Shown here: piece by piece, positions 27,203-36,826 of the stretch
How the letters are laid out: each line of letters opens with the position of its first letter
Position numbering within the stretch: the first letter of the stretch is position 1
Assembly (NCBI RefSeq): GCF_003945765.1
Contig: NZ_CP027712.1
Span: 3,472,001-3,536,000 of the forward strand
Origin: Pseudomonas chlororaphis subsp. chlororaphis
GTDB taxonomy: Bacteria; Pseudomonadota; Gammaproteobacteria; Pseudomonadales; Pseudomonadaceae
Direction of reading: 5' to 3'
Length of the DNA stretch: 64,000 bases
Made by a program: the position numbers and the translations under genes
Notes under the pieces: model-generated
Seen by the model: only the letters and a program-made list of their open reading frames with translations
Databases searched by the model: none
Told to the model about the DNA's origin: nothing

Positions 27203-27311
27203 GATTCACTCCCATGTGAGTTGAACGATGGCATTCCTTATCGCTCGATGACGTGCACAAGCTGAGGCGTCTGCCGAAAGACGCCGACGGCTATCCGTTT
27301 CCGCTGAAACT

Positions 27312-27345
27312 AAACGATCTTAAAAATCTGTAATAAATATCGTTT
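27312..27345. promoter_or_regulatory. Inverted repeat upstream of the IclR gene
   Basis: AAACGAT (27312-27318) and ATCGTTT (27339-27345) are perfect reverse complements 20 bases apart in an AT-rich patch about 130 bases before the IclR start. It may be an operator or part of a promoter. Confidence 0.35.
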
Positions 27346-27472
27346 TTACATTAGCTTAGGCTCACTTCGTTCTGCTCTTCACCCTGCGGCGGATCACGGC
27401 TAACCTTGGCCACCGGCCGAGCCGGCATTCCGTGCCAGCCGATCAAAATGCTTTTCGGAAGCCACTGCCACA

Positions 27473-28258
27473 ATGGATATTTCTTCGACTCAACCGGCAC
27501 GCAACAACGGCAAGGAAAACGCTGCTGGCGGGCGCGTTCAGGTCATCGACCGTTCGATTGTGTTGCTTCGCACCCTTTCCGGTCTCAAGCACGGTGCCAG
27601 CGCACTGGACCTGGCGCGACTGACCGGCATCGACCGCACCACCATCCACCGTCTGCTCAAAACCCTGACCTACTGGAGCCTGATCGAGGCGCAAGGCGGC
27701 ACCTACCGCATCGGCCCCGAGTGCCTGATCTATTCGGCGGCCTATCTGAATCGCTTGAACCTCAGGAAGATTGCCCTGCCCTATGCCATCGAATTGCAGC
27801 GCGTCATAGGCGAGCGCCAGGCGATCGTCTCGCTGTCGGTTCCCGTGGGCGATCAGGTGGTGCTGATCGAACGGATGTGGACCCCAACCACCCCGCTCAA
27901 CGTGATCGTCGACCTGGCCGACCAGTTCCCCATCGACGGCAGCCCGAGCGGGCGCGCGGTACTGGCCACCTACAGCGAATCGACGGCCCTGGCCATTCTG
28001 GGTGAAGAGCGCTATGCCAAGGCGCTCCCAACCCTGGAGCAGATCCGCCGCGAGGACGACTTTGCCTTCGGTCATGGCGAGTTCAAGCCTGGCCTGTCGT
28101 CAGTCGCCTTCCCCATCCGGCCCGAGAACGCGATCGCCATGGGCGCGGTGGTTGTGGCCGGCCTGGAGATGGAAGACGAGACCCACCCGGGTTCTCCCCT
28201 GGCCAGCCATGTGCGCCGGGCCTGCGAAGGTATCGCGGCGCAACTGGGCAACCTTTAG
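27473..28258 (+). CDS. IclR-family transcriptional regulator
   Basis: 261 residues from ATG 27473. The N-terminal winged HTH is evident (VIDRSIVLLRTLSGLKHGASALDLARLTGIDRTTIHRLLKTL), followed by the GAF-like IclR effector domain, with VPVGDQVVLIERM and SPSGRAVLA in the expected places. Its stop overlaps the stop of the convergent acyl-CoA ligase by two bases. It probably controls the divergent catabolic genes to its right, perhaps through the inverted repeat at 30817. Confidence 0.92.
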   Translation: MDISSTQPARNNGKENAAGGRVQVIDRSIVLLRTLSGLKHGASALDLARLTGIDRTTIHRLLKTLTYWSLIEAQGGTYRIGPECLIYSAAYLNRLNLRKIALPYAIELQRVIGERQAIVSLSVPVGDQVVLIERMWTPTTPLNVIVDLADQFPIDGSPSGRAVLATYSESTALAILGEERYAKALPTLEQIRREDDFAFGHGEFKPGLSSVAFPIRPENAIAMGAVVVAGLEMEDETHPGSPLASHVRRACEGIAAQLGNL

Positions 28259-29748
28259 GACGACAGATCCGGAGCGAGTGCCGCAAGCAAACGGTTCTTC
28301 TGCACCTTGCCGTAGTGCGATCGCGGCAGCTGATCGATGAAATAGATCCGTCGCGGTACCTTGTACCGCGACAACTGCGCTCGACAGTGTTCCATCAGTT
28401 GCGCCGCCGACAGCTTGCGCGAGCCGTCCAGCACCACCGCCGCACACACCTGCTCGCCCCACTCGACGTCCGGCAGCCCGAACACATGGACGTCGACCAC
28501 CCCGGGATGGCCCAGCAGACTCTGTTCGACCTCGCCGGGCTGTACCGACTTTCCACCGCTGCGAATGATGTCCTTGCAGCGTCCCAGGACCAGCAATTGC
28601 CCATCGGCGCGAATCCGCCCCAGATCGCCGCTGCGCAACCAGCCGTTATCGAGCGCCCGAGCACTGAGCTCTTCGAGCTGCCAGTAGCCACTCATCAACT
28701 GCGGACCGCCGAGCAGGATTTCACCGACGCCGTTGACATCGGCCTGGTCGATGCGCACCGCCGCGGCAAACACCGGACGTCCCACCAGCCCTTCGGCGCT
28801 CTCTCCGGCACGTCGCGCCGTGGCCATCTGCGCGGCCGAGAGGTAGCAGCTCCAGGGGGCTTCGGTCATCCCGTAAAGGACACTGATGCGCTCACCAAAC
28901 AGGCGGTACGCACCCTCCAGCGCTTCGCTTGCCAGCGCGGCGGCCCCAACGTCGAGGCTCTTGAAGAATGGCAAGTCCACGGGGGAAGCGTCCGTCTCGC
29001 GCAGCAATCGCACAAGCTGAGTAGGCACCAGGGAGCTGAACGCGACCTGATACTCGCGCAATTGCGCAACAAAGCCCTTGCCATCGAAGCGCCCGCCCAG
29101 CACCACCTGCCCGCCACTGAGCAGATGCGCCAACACCGCTACCGCGGCAATCGGCCACAACGGACGGACATTGAGCAGCACATCGCCAGTTGAAGCGCCG
29201 CGGGCCATGACAATGTTCTGCAAGACCGCACACAGGCTCGCATGCCGGTGCATGACCGCCTTGGGCACGCCGGTGGTGCCGCCGGTGTAGTTCAACGAGG
29301 CCAGCGCCTGAGGCGACTGCGCCGGTCGCGGCCGGACTGCCGACGGCACGGCTTCGCTCACGGAACTCAAGGGCCGACACTCGATGCCCGCCAGACGCAG
29401 GTCTTCGACCAGTGCCGCGTAGGCTGGTGAAAACAGCAACAAGACAGCGCCAGCGTCGCGCAGTTGGGCCAGCAGCTCGTCCGCGGCCAGTGCTGGGTCG
29501 AGAGGCACCCGTACCCGACCGTTGGCCATGCAGCCATAATCGGCGAGCAGGTAGTCGAGACTGGCGTCGGCCAACAGCGCCACTCGCGCCCCGGGCGCGA
29601 CCTGCAGCCGGTCCAGGGCCTGGCCGACAGCATCGAGGGCCTGATCGAGTTCCAGGAAGGTCAGGGTCCGGGCGCTGGACGGTTCGCGCAGCGCCGGTTC
29701 GTTCGGCCATTTGCAGGCAGCCTGGGCAAGCAATGTACTGATGTCCAT
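28255..29748 (-). CDS. AMP-binding acyl/aryl-CoA ligase
   Basis: 497 residues from ATG 29748, two bases after the TAG of the upstream dehydrogenase. The ANL-superfamily motifs are complete: phosphate loop NYTGGTTGVPKAVMHRH (A3), YGMTEAPW (A5), RSGDLGRI (A7/A8) and the C-terminal SHYGKVQK with the catalytic Lys. There is no carrier domain. It would activate a carboxylic acid to its CoA thioester through an acyl-adenylate. The enoyl-CoA hydratase across the divergent promoter fits a side-chain-shortening pathway, as for cinnamate-type or terpenoid acids. The substrate cannot be read from sequence. Confidence 0.9.
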   Translation of the reverse strand: MDISTLLAQAACKWPNEPALREPSSARTLTFLELDQALDAVGQALDRLQVAPGARVALLADASLDYLLADYGCMANGRVRVPLDPALAADELLAQLRDAGAVLLLFSPAYAALVEDLRLAGIECRPLSSVSEAVPSAVRPRPAQSPQALASLNYTGGTTGVPKAVMHRHASLCAVLQNIVMARGASTGDVLLNVRPLWPIAAVAVLAHLLSGGQVVLGGRFDGKGFVAQLREYQVAFSSLVPTQLVRLLRETDASPVDLPFFKSLDVGAAALASEALEGAYRLFGERISVLYGMTEAPWSCYLSAAQMATARRAGESAEGLVGRPVFAAAVRIDQADVNGVGEILLGGPQLMSGYWQLEELSARALDNGWLRSGDLGRIRADGQLLVLGRCKDIIRSGGKSVQPGEVEQSLLGHPGVVDVHVFGLPDVEWGEQVCAAVVLDGSRKLSAAQLMEHCRAQLSRYKVPRRIYFIDQLPRSHYGKVQKNRLLAALAPDLSS

Positions 29749-29750
29749 GG

Positions 29751-30773
29751 CTACCACCCGCTCAGGACGATACGTCCGCTGGCCTGTCGCGACTCCAGCA
29801 ACTCGTGAGCCCGGGCCACTTCATGAAAAGGCAGCACGCGATCGATCAACGGCTTGACCTGGCCGCTGTGGATCAGCGCCAGGGCCATGCGCAACTCTTC
29901 AAGTGTTGCGCTACCCGAGCCCTGGACCTTGAGCCGCCGCCCGATCAGCAGGCCCGGTGCGATCGGGACACTGCCGGGATGGACATTGCCCAACACCACG
30001 ACTCGCCCGCCCAGGGTCATGCTGCGCAGGGTGTCCTCCAGGGTATGCCCGAGGTTATCCATGGCCACGTCCACTCCCCTTTTACCGGTGAGTTTCCAGA
30101 TTTGGGCGCTGTATCCCTCGCTCGTCACTATCACCTCATGGGCGCCCAGAGCCTGCAGGAAGTCATGTTTTTCCGGGCTGCTGGTGACCGCGATCACCCG
30201 TGCACCCAGCGCCCGAGCCAGCTGGATCTGGTGCCCTCCCAGGCCGCCGCTGGCGCCGTTGATCAACACGGTTTCGCCAGGCTTGAGTGCGGCCTCGCCG
30301 TACAGGGCCCGGACGCTGGTCGCAATCGGGCATGAAGCCAGCGCGGCCTGGGTGTAGCCCAAGCCGTCGGGCAGTTCGATGGCCGAAATCGCCGGCACTC
30401 GCAGGTATTGCGCATAGGCTCCTTCGGTGTCCACCGACGGCAGGCCCAGGGCCCGACACAGATCCTGGCGTCCACGCAGGCAATCCCGGCACTGTCCGCA
30501 AAAACGCCGCTGGTAGATCACCACGCGGGCGCCCACGGCCAGTTGCGATACCCCCGCCCCGACCTCGACCACGTCACCTGCCGCCTCATGGCCCAACACC
30601 ACGTCGGTATGCGCCCCTGGCAGGCGGCCGGCGCGGTGCAATAGATCGTGGTGACAGACCCCGGCCGCCTGCACCTTGACCAGGACCTCGCCTGGGCCCA
30701 CCTGGGGTGTGGGCACCTCTTGGACTTGCAACTGCTCCGGCCCGCCAAAGGCTTTTAGAACTATCGCTTTCAT
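29751..30773 (-). CDS. Zinc-dependent medium-chain alcohol dehydrogenase
   Basis: 340 residues. Catalytic zinc ligands are Cys40 (AAGVCHHD) and His62-Glu63 (GHEAAGDVVEVGAGV). The structural-zinc loop C-G-Q-C-R-D-C-x7-C lies at 92-106. The Rossmann motif NGASGGLGGHQIQLA places the NAD(P) site, with no acidic residue right after the second strand (VIAVTSS), which suggests NADPH may be accepted. It is the first gene of a two-gene unit with the acyl-CoA ligase. It probably oxidises an alcohol that is later turned into the ligase substrate. Confidence 0.92.
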   Translation of the reverse strand: MKAIVLKAFGGPEQLQVQEVPTPQVGPGEVLVKVQAAGVCHHDLLHRAGRLPGAHTDVVLGHEAAGDVVEVGAGVSQLAVGARVVIYQRRFCGQCRDCLRGRQDLCRALGLPSVDTEGAYAQYLRVPAISAIELPDGLGYTQAALASCPIATSVRALYGEAALKPGETVLINGASGGLGGHQIQLARALGARVIAVTSSPEKHDFLQALGAHEVIVTSEGYSAQIWKLTGKRGVDVAMDNLGHTLEDTLRSMTLGGRVVVLGNVHPGSVPIAPGLLIGRRLKVQGSGSATLEELRMALALIHSGQVKPLIDRVLPFHEVARAHELLESRQASGRIVLSGW

Positions 30774-30816
30774 TTTTTATAACCGTTTGTGACCTAATAA
30801 GAATATGTTCATATAA

Positions 30817-30831
30817 CAAACAAGTTGTTTG
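30817..30831. promoter_or_regulatory. Operator-like inverted repeat in divergent promoter
   Basis: CAAACAA-G-TTGTTTG, perfect 7-bp arms around one base, in the 147-bp gap between the dehydrogenase (minus) and the enoyl-CoA hydratase (plus). A single regulator bound here could control both arms; the IclR protein at 27473 is the nearest candidate. Confidence 0.55.
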
Positions 30832-30920
30832 CATTGTGCACATCAATTAAGTTTTCCCCACTTTGACGCGGACCTCAAGGGGCAAAGCGTCTTTCTTTCA
30901 CACTCAATGAAATCGAAACC

Positions 30921-31622
30921 ATGACAGTCGAGTATCAACACCTTGGTGAAGGGATTCTGGTGGTCACCCTCAATCGTCCGGAGCGCCTGAATGCCCTGGA
31001 CAGCCAGGCCAAGCGCGAGTTGGCGGAGGTCTGGCAGCGGGCGCAGGACGATCGCGCCGTCCGTGCAATCGTTCTGCGTGGTGCTGGCGAGCGGGCGTTC
31101 TGTGCAGGTTCCGATCTCAAGGAAATAGAAACCACCGGCGAGACGGTCAGTAGCGAACTGCTCGCCCGCGCCCTGCCCGGCGTTGGCCATGACCTGAGCA
31201 AACCGGTGGTTGCCGCCTTGCACGGCTACACCCTGGGTTTGGGCATCAGCCTGGCCATTCATTGCGATTTCCGTATTGCCCGGCATGACACCCGGTTCAA
31301 TTTTCCGGAAGTCCAGCACGGCATGTTGTCCGGCTTCAGCGCCATTACCCTGCCAAGCCTGATCGGCGAAGCCGCCGCCCTGGACATCATGCTCAGCGCC
31401 CGGCATTTCGATGCCGACCAGGCGCTGAGCATGGGCCTGGTCAATCGGGTCGTGGCCGACGCCTACGACAGCTCCCTGGAGCTGGCCGCGCGCCTGGCGG
31501 CTCATTCCGGCAAGGCCGTCGAGTGGACCAAGACTCTGCTTCTGGCGGAGAGAAAAAACCGTCTGAAGCGCCACATGGAGCTGGTCGACCAGGCTCGCCA
31601 GGACGTCATGCTCGGCCGGTAA
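30921..31622 (+). CDS. Enoyl-CoA hydratase/isomerase family protein
   Basis: 233 residues, slightly short for the crotonase family (about 260). LNRPERLNALDS opens the fold. The oxyanion-hole strands are AFCAGSDLKE and VVAALHGYTLGLGISLAIHCDF, and FPEVQHGML carries one of the usual catalytic glutamates. The C-terminal trimerisation helices are short. Divergent from the ligase and dehydrogenase. Together they form the core of a CoA-dependent beta-oxidation-like or retro-aldol route. Confidence 0.92.
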   Translation: MTVEYQHLGEGILVVTLNRPERLNALDSQAKRELAEVWQRAQDDRAVRAIVLRGAGERAFCAGSDLKEIETTGETVSSELLARALPGVGHDLSKPVVAALHGYTLGLGISLAIHCDFRIARHDTRFNFPEVQHGMLSGFSAITLPSLIGEAAALDIMLSARHFDADQALSMGLVNRVVADAYDSSLELAARLAAHSGKAVEWTKTLLLAERKNRLKRHMELVDQARQDVMLGR

Positions 31623-31727
31623 CGCACTTCTATAACCAGAAAAGCCAACACTTTCAGCCTCGCCAGTACTGTCAGGAACACCCACCACCAGGAATGGAAA
31701 GCGGCACCTCTTCATCGGAGCCTCACC

Positions 31728-34253
31728 ATGTCTCGCCCTTACACATGCTTGTACCCCAGGCTCAGCCTGCTGAGCGCCAGCCTCCTCGGGCTCTGCGCCA
31801 GCCAGGTGGCGCTGGCCGAAGAGGACGGATCACGGCCATCGGCCGCCAACGAAACCGCCCTGCAGACCGTGGTCGTCACCGGCGCCCGGGACAGTGGCCG
31901 GACCTTGGCCAAGAGCCTGGCGCCCATCGACGTCATCAGCGCCGACGACCTGGCTCGCTCGGGCAAGCAGAATCTGCGCGACGCCTTGGCGGCCAGCGTG
32001 CCGTCCTATACCAACGCTGCGGGCTTTACCGGCGGTACCGGCTTGTCGGTCAAGTCCGCCACGCTGCGCGGGCTGGGTGGCAACCATGTGCTGGTGCTGG
32101 TCAATGGCAAGCGTCGGCACACCACCTCGCTGATCTTCGTACAGACCGCCACCACCTCCAGCGGCCAGTCGCCCGCCGACCTCGACCTGATCCCCATCAG
32201 CGCCGTGGATCACGTCGAAGTGCTGCGCGATGGCGCCGCGGCGCAATACGGCTCGGACGCCATTGCCGGGGTGATCAATATCATCCTCAAGAACAACCGC
32301 TCCGGTGGCAGTGCCAGCGCGCTGTACGGGCAATTCAAGGAGCGGGTCGGCGGCAAGGGCAATTTCGGCGCCCGTGGCCAGGGCCAGATCAATCAGGGCT
32401 TTGAATTGCCCAATGATGGTTTCTTCAGCCTCAGCGCCGATATCGGGGTTCAGGAAAGCTCCAACGTCGCAGGCGCGGTTCCGGACCGCACCAGCATCTA
32501 CTTTCGCCAGAACGGCCAGCCCGACCCGCGGGAAACCAGCGAGAGCCGCTATCGCCAGCAACTGGGTCAACCCCGCTCGCAGACCTATAACTTTGGCTAC
32601 AACGCTGAGTTGCCGCTCAACGAAGCCTTCACCCTGTACTCGTTTTCCACCCTCAGCCACCGCAACTCCACCAGTTGGGGCACCTACCGCACCGCGAACT
32701 CACCGCAGAACATCGTCTCGGTGTATCCGGATGGTTTCTCGCCACGCTTCGTGGTCGAAGAGGACGATTTTCAGACGGTGATCGGGGTACGCAACGAAGA
32801 GTGGCTGGGCTGGAAATGGGACCTGAGCAGCAGCTATGGCTACAACGACGCCAACACCCGTAACGAGCGTTCGCTGAACCCGTCCCTGGGACCCGACAGC
32901 CCTCGTGACATGGATGGCGGACACCTGATCGCCAGCCAGTGGACCAACAACCTGGACCTGACCCGCGCCTTTGACACCGGGCTGTTCGCCAAGCCGCTGA
33001 ACGTCTCCACCGGACTGGAGTTTCGTCGCGATGGTTTCGAGATCGAGGCCGGCGAATACGCCTCCTATGCCGATGGCGGTTATGTGTTCCCGGTCGGCCA
33101 CCCATTGGCCGGTCAGCGTCCCAACCCGGGCGCGCCAGGCCTGGTCGGCTTCACTCCGCAGGACGCGCACAACTATTCGCGGACCAACACCGCCGGCTAT
33201 ATCGACTTCAGCCAGAGCCTCACCGAACGCTGGGACATGAGCCTGGCCGGGCGCTTCGAGCACTACAGCGACTTCGGCGATACCGGTAGCGGTAAGCTTT
33301 CGACCCGTTATGCCTTCACCCCACAGTTCGCCGTGCGCGGCACCATCAGCAACGGTTTCCGCGCGCCGTCGCTGCAACAGCAGTACTACTCCTCGTCCCT
33401 CACCGCCTGGCGCAACAGCCCGATCACCGGCCAACTGGAACAGGCCACTACCCGCTATGTGACAGTCGATGATGCGGCTGGCCAGGCCCTGGGCGCCAAA
33501 GAGCTGAAGCCGGAACGCTCGATGAACTACAGCCTGGGGTTTGTCGCCACGCCGACCGAGAACCTGGATATCACCGTCGATCTGTATCAGATCGATATCA
33601 AGGATCGCATCCTGCAAACCAGCAACCTGCAAGGCACGGCTGTTTCCAACCTGCTGGCCAGCCAGGGTCTCAACCCGAACCAGATCGTCTCCTACTTCGG
33701 CAACCTGGCCGACACCCGCACCCGCGGCATCGACCTGGTGGCCGACTACCGCTATGACCTGGGCCGTTATGGCAAGACCAAGTGGACCCTGCTCAGCAAC
33801 CAGAGCCTGCAGACCATCGAGAAGATCAAGGAGCCCGCGGCACTGGCCGGCACCGGGATCAGCGCGGTCGGCCGCGACCGCCAGGGCAACCTGACCAGCG
33901 CCTATCCGAAGAACGTCACCTCGCTGACCGCCGCCTGGCAACTGGGTGACTTCGACCTCACGCTCAAGCAAACCCGCTACTCCAAAGTCACCGGGCGCAA
34001 CCAGATTTCCGCCAGCCGCGACGAGGAAATACGCCCGGCATTCATCACCGACCTGAGCCTGGGCTACTACCTGAGCGACGCGGTGAAACTGACCATCGGC
34101 GGGGAAAATATCTTCGACCGCCGTCCCCAGCAACTCAACGCCGAGGCCAAGCGTTTCTACTTCTTCCCCACCGATAATCCGACCTACAGCTGGTACTCGC
34201 CCTATGGCCTGGAAGGTGCCTACTACTTCGCCAAAGTTGATGTGAGCTGGTAA
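31728..34253 (+). CDS. TonB-dependent outer-membrane receptor
   Basis: 841 residues. The signal peptide ends near VALA/EEDG. The plug domain runs from about 45 to 180 (ETALQTVVVTGARDSG is the TonB-box-like start; LRGLGGNHVLVLVNGKRR and VDHVEVLRDGAAAQYGSDAIAGVINI are diagnostic). A 22-strand-type barrel follows, ending in YYFAKVDVSW. TonB receptors of this carbohydrate/aromatic-acid type, unlike siderophore receptors, often sit in catabolic operons, and here an MFS gene follows after six bases. Likely brings the substrate of the ligase pathway through the outer membrane. Confidence 0.94.
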   Translation: MSRPYTCLYPRLSLLSASLLGLCASQVALAEEDGSRPSAANETALQTVVVTGARDSGRTLAKSLAPIDVISADDLARSGKQNLRDALAASVPSYTNAAGFTGGTGLSVKSATLRGLGGNHVLVLVNGKRRHTTSLIFVQTATTSSGQSPADLDLIPISAVDHVEVLRDGAAAQYGSDAIAGVINIILKNNRSGGSASALYGQFKERVGGKGNFGARGQGQINQGFELPNDGFFSLSADIGVQESSNVAGAVPDRTSIYFRQNGQPDPRETSESRYRQQLGQPRSQTYNFGYNAELPLNEAFTLYSFSTLSHRNSTSWGTYRTANSPQNIVSVYPDGFSPRFVVEEDDFQTVIGVRNEEWLGWKWDLSSSYGYNDANTRNERSLNPSLGPDSPRDMDGGHLIASQWTNNLDLTRAFDTGLFAKPLNVSTGLEFRRDGFEIEAGEYASYADGGYVFPVGHPLAGQRPNPGAPGLVGFTPQDAHNYSRTNTAGYIDFSQSLTERWDMSLAGRFEHYSDFGDTGSGKLSTRYAFTPQFAVRGTISNGFRAPSLQQQYYSSSLTAWRNSPITGQLEQATTRYVTVDDAAGQALGAKELKPERSMNYSLGFVATPTENLDITVDLYQIDIKDRILQTSNLQGTAVSNLLASQGLNPNQIVSYFGNLADTRTRGIDLVADYRYDLGRYGKTKWTLLSNQSLQTIEKIKEPAALAGTGISAVGRDRQGNLTSAYPKNVTSLTAAWQLGDFDLTLKQTRYSKVTGRNQISASRDEEIRPAFITDLSLGYYLSDAVKLTIGGENIFDRRPQQLNAEAKRFYFFPTDNPTYSWYSPYGLEGAYYFAKVDVSW

Positions 34254-34259
34254 GGGCCG

Positions 34260-35606
34260 ATGAACACTCCCAGCACCTTGACCGCCCACACTCATCAGAA
34301 CACCGACAGCGCGGCGCTAGCGTTCGACCAACGCCTGTATCGCAAGCTGGCGTGGCGCATCATGCCGTTCCTGTTCCTGTGTTTTGTCCTCAACTGGCTG
34401 GACCGGGTCAACATCGGTTTTGCCCATTTGCAGTTCAAGACTGACCTGAACATCAGCGACGCCGCCTTCGGCATCATCGTCGGGGTCTTCTCCATCGGCT
34501 ACCTGCTGTTCGAGATTCCCAGCAACCTGCTGCTGGAGAAGATCGGCGCAAAAAAAACCATGACCCGGATCATGATCCTCTGGGGCCTGGTGACCATCGC
34601 CACCGCCTTCGCCCAGACTCCGGCACAGTTCTATGTGCTGCGGATCTTGCTGGGTGCGGCCGAGGCCGGATTCTTTCCCGGCGTGATCCTGTACCTGACC
34701 TACTGGTTTCCCGCCACCCACCGGGCGCGGATCACCTCGCGGTTCATCATGGCAATCGCCGTCTGCGGGATCATCGGCGGCCCGCTGTCGACCTGGATCA
34801 TGGGGCACTTCGCCGGCCTCGGTGGCTTTACCGGCTGGCAATGGCTGTTCGTGGTCACCGGCATTCCACCGGTGCTCGCCGGGTTGTTCGCCTGGTATTG
34901 GCTGGACGACAAACCCGCCACCGCCAGATGGCTGAGCAGCGCTGAAAAGCAAGCCATCGAGCGGGCTCTGGCCCATGAACGGCAACACCGTAAACCCGGC
35001 GGTCATCAACGCTTTGTCGAAGCGCTGAAGGATCGCAAGGTCTGGTTCATCACCCTGGCCTACTGCCTGACGATCATGTGCACCGGTAATGTCACCAACA
35101 TCTGGGCACCGTCGATCATTCGCGACTCGGGGGTCAGCAACCTTGGGCAACTGGGGATGCTCTCGGCCCTGCCCTATGTGGTCGGTGTCAGCCTGATGCT
35201 ATGGGCGTGCCGGCATTCGGACCTGCATCAGGAGCGTCGTTGGCACTTCGCTTTGGGTGGCCTGGGCGCAGCCCTGGCGATGCTGGTCCTGCCCGGTTTC
35301 CTGTTCAGCCCCTACTCGGCGATTGCCGTACTGACCCTGATGACCAGCGGGTATCTGGTGGCCACGGCGATCTTCTGGACCATTCCCACCTACTACCTGT
35401 CGGACCACGCCAAGGCCGCCGGCCTGGCGCTGGTCAACTGCTGCGGGCAGATCAGCAGCCTGCTGACGCCGATCATGATCGGCGCGATCAAGACCAGCAC
35501 CGGCGATATCAGCTTGGCGCTCTACATCGTCGCGGCCCTGGTGGCCAGCGGCACCCTGATCCTGTTGTTCGGCGTGCCACGCCACGTCCTGCGCGACGCT
35601 TCCTGA
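34260..35606 (+). CDS. MFS transporter, anion:cation symporter (ACS) family
   Basis: 448 residues, ATG six bases after the receptor stop. NWLDRVNIGFAHLQFKTDL in TM1, FEIPSNLLLEKIGAKKTMTRIMILWG after TM2, and GAAEAGFFPGVILYLTYWFP in TM4 are hallmark ACS blocks. Twelve TM segments. ACS carriers take up hexuronates, phthalate, tartrate, aromatic acids or nicotinate by proton symport, so a carboxylate substrate fits. Belongs with the receptor and the flavoenzyme downstream. Confidence 0.93.
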   Translation: MNTPSTLTAHTHQNTDSAALAFDQRLYRKLAWRIMPFLFLCFVLNWLDRVNIGFAHLQFKTDLNISDAAFGIIVGVFSIGYLLFEIPSNLLLEKIGAKKTMTRIMILWGLVTIATAFAQTPAQFYVLRILLGAAEAGFFPGVILYLTYWFPATHRARITSRFIMAIAVCGIIGGPLSTWIMGHFAGLGGFTGWQWLFVVTGIPPVLAGLFAWYWLDDKPATARWLSSAEKQAIERALAHERQHRKPGGHQRFVEALKDRKVWFITLAYCLTIMCTGNVTNIWAPSIIRDSGVSNLGQLGMLSALPYVVGVSLMLWACRHSDLHQERRWHFALGGLGAALAMLVLPGFLFSPYSAIAVLTLMTSGYLVATAIFWTIPTYYLSDHAKAAGLALVNCCGQISSLLTPIMIGAIKTSTGDISLALYIVAALVASGTLILLFGVPRHVLRDAS

Positions 35607-35626
35607 CTTTCTCGATGGACATTCCC

Positions 35627-36811
35627 ATGACCGACTACCTCGCCCTGGCCCAACACCTGGCCACCCAGATCCAACCCGGCGCCGCCGAGCGCGACGCCGG
35701 CAGGATCCTGCCCCATGCCCAGCTCGACCTGATCCGCCACTCGGGCCTGGGTGCCGCCCGGGTTCCCTCCGAGTTGGGGGGCGGCGACGTCAGCCAACTA
35801 CAGGTGGCGCAGATCTTCATCGCCCTGGGCAAGGCCGACCCCAGCGTTGCCCAGGCGCTGTTCCCGCATTTCGCCACCGTCGAACACTTGCGTCTGATCG
35901 CCAGCCCCGAACAACAGCGCCTGTACCTTGGGGCCTTTGCCGAACGCCGGCTGTCCTCGGGAGCGATTGCCGAGCGCAGCGGCACCTTTCGCGGCGAAAT
36001 CCATACCCGCCTGGAGCGCCGAGGCGAAGGCCTGGTGCTCAACGGCAGCAAGTTCTACAGCACCGGTTGCCTGTTCGCCGACCTGCTGAAAATCCAGGCC
36101 GTGGACGAGGATGGCAATGCGGTCTACGTGATGCTGCCGGCCGATACTCCGGGCATCGTCATGCTCGATGACTGGGACGGCATGGGCCAGCGGGTCACCG
36201 CCAGCGGCAGTACCCTGCTGGAGAACGTCCCGGTGCGCCCGGAGCAAGTGATCCCTTTGGCCCAGTGGTACCAGCGACGCAACTACATTGGTGCCAGCGC
36301 GCAACTGATTCACTGCGCCATCGATATCGGCATCGGCCTCGCGGCTCTCGACGACGCCGTTCTGTGGGCCCGTACCGGCTCGCGCCCGGTGCGTGAAAGC
36401 GGGGTCAACCAGGCGCGCAACGATCCTTACATCCTGCATACCCTGGGTGATCTGGCGGCCCGTATCCATGGCGCCGAAGCCCTGGTGGAGAAAGCCGCCG
36501 GCGCCGTCGACCTGGCCGCCCGTAGCCAGTTGCAGGGCCTGGCCGAAGGTGCCGGGCTGGAGGCGATCCTGGCGCGGTCGTCAATTGCAGTGGCCGAAGC
36601 CAAGATCGCCTCAACCCGCGCCGCCTTGCACGTTTGCGAGCGCCTCTACGAGGTCGGCGGCGCCGCCACCACTCAGTCGCGGTACAACTTCGATCGCCAC
36701 TGGCGTAACGCCCGCACCCACACCACCCACGACGCCCTGGCCTACAAGTACAAGGCTATCGGCGACTACCTGCTCAATGGCAACGCACCGCCCATTGCCT
36801 TCACCTACTGA
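35627..36811 (+). CDS. Acyl-CoA-dehydrogenase-fold flavoenzyme (SfnB/DszC-like)
   Basis: 394 residues from ATG 35627; ATG 35615 is an alternative and neither has a strong ribosome site. GLGAARVPSELGGGDVS and the last-domain motif FDRHWRNARTHTTHDALAYKY are characteristic of the SfnB/DszC branch, in which the dehydrogenase fold serves as a reduced-flavin-dependent monooxygenase or uses small non-CoA substrates. SSGAIAERSGTF is the FAD/FMN-binding strand region. Whether it is a dehydrogenase or a two-component oxygenase cannot be settled here; no flavin reductase lies next to it. Last full gene of the receptor/MFS unit. Confidence 0.88.
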   Translation: MTDYLALAQHLATQIQPGAAERDAGRILPHAQLDLIRHSGLGAARVPSELGGGDVSQLQVAQIFIALGKADPSVAQALFPHFATVEHLRLIASPEQQRLYLGAFAERRLSSGAIAERSGTFRGEIHTRLERRGEGLVLNGSKFYSTGCLFADLLKIQAVDEDGNAVYVMLPADTPGIVMLDDWDGMGQRVTASGSTLLENVPVRPEQVIPLAQWYQRRNYIGASAQLIHCAIDIGIGLAALDDAVLWARTGSRPVRESGVNQARNDPYILHTLGDLAARIHGAEALVEKAAGAVDLAARSQLQGLAEGAGLEAILARSSIAVAEAKIASTRAALHVCERLYEVGGAATTQSRYNFDRHWRNARTHTTHDALAYKYKAIGDYLLNGNAPPIAFTY

Positions 36812-36826
36812 GGCGGGAGGAAATCC

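Noticed and set aside
32700..34295. 531-codon minus-strand frame opposite the TonB receptor
   Set aside because: Antisense of a receptor with full plug and barrel motifs; composition is Gly/Val/Ala/Gln repeats without structure.
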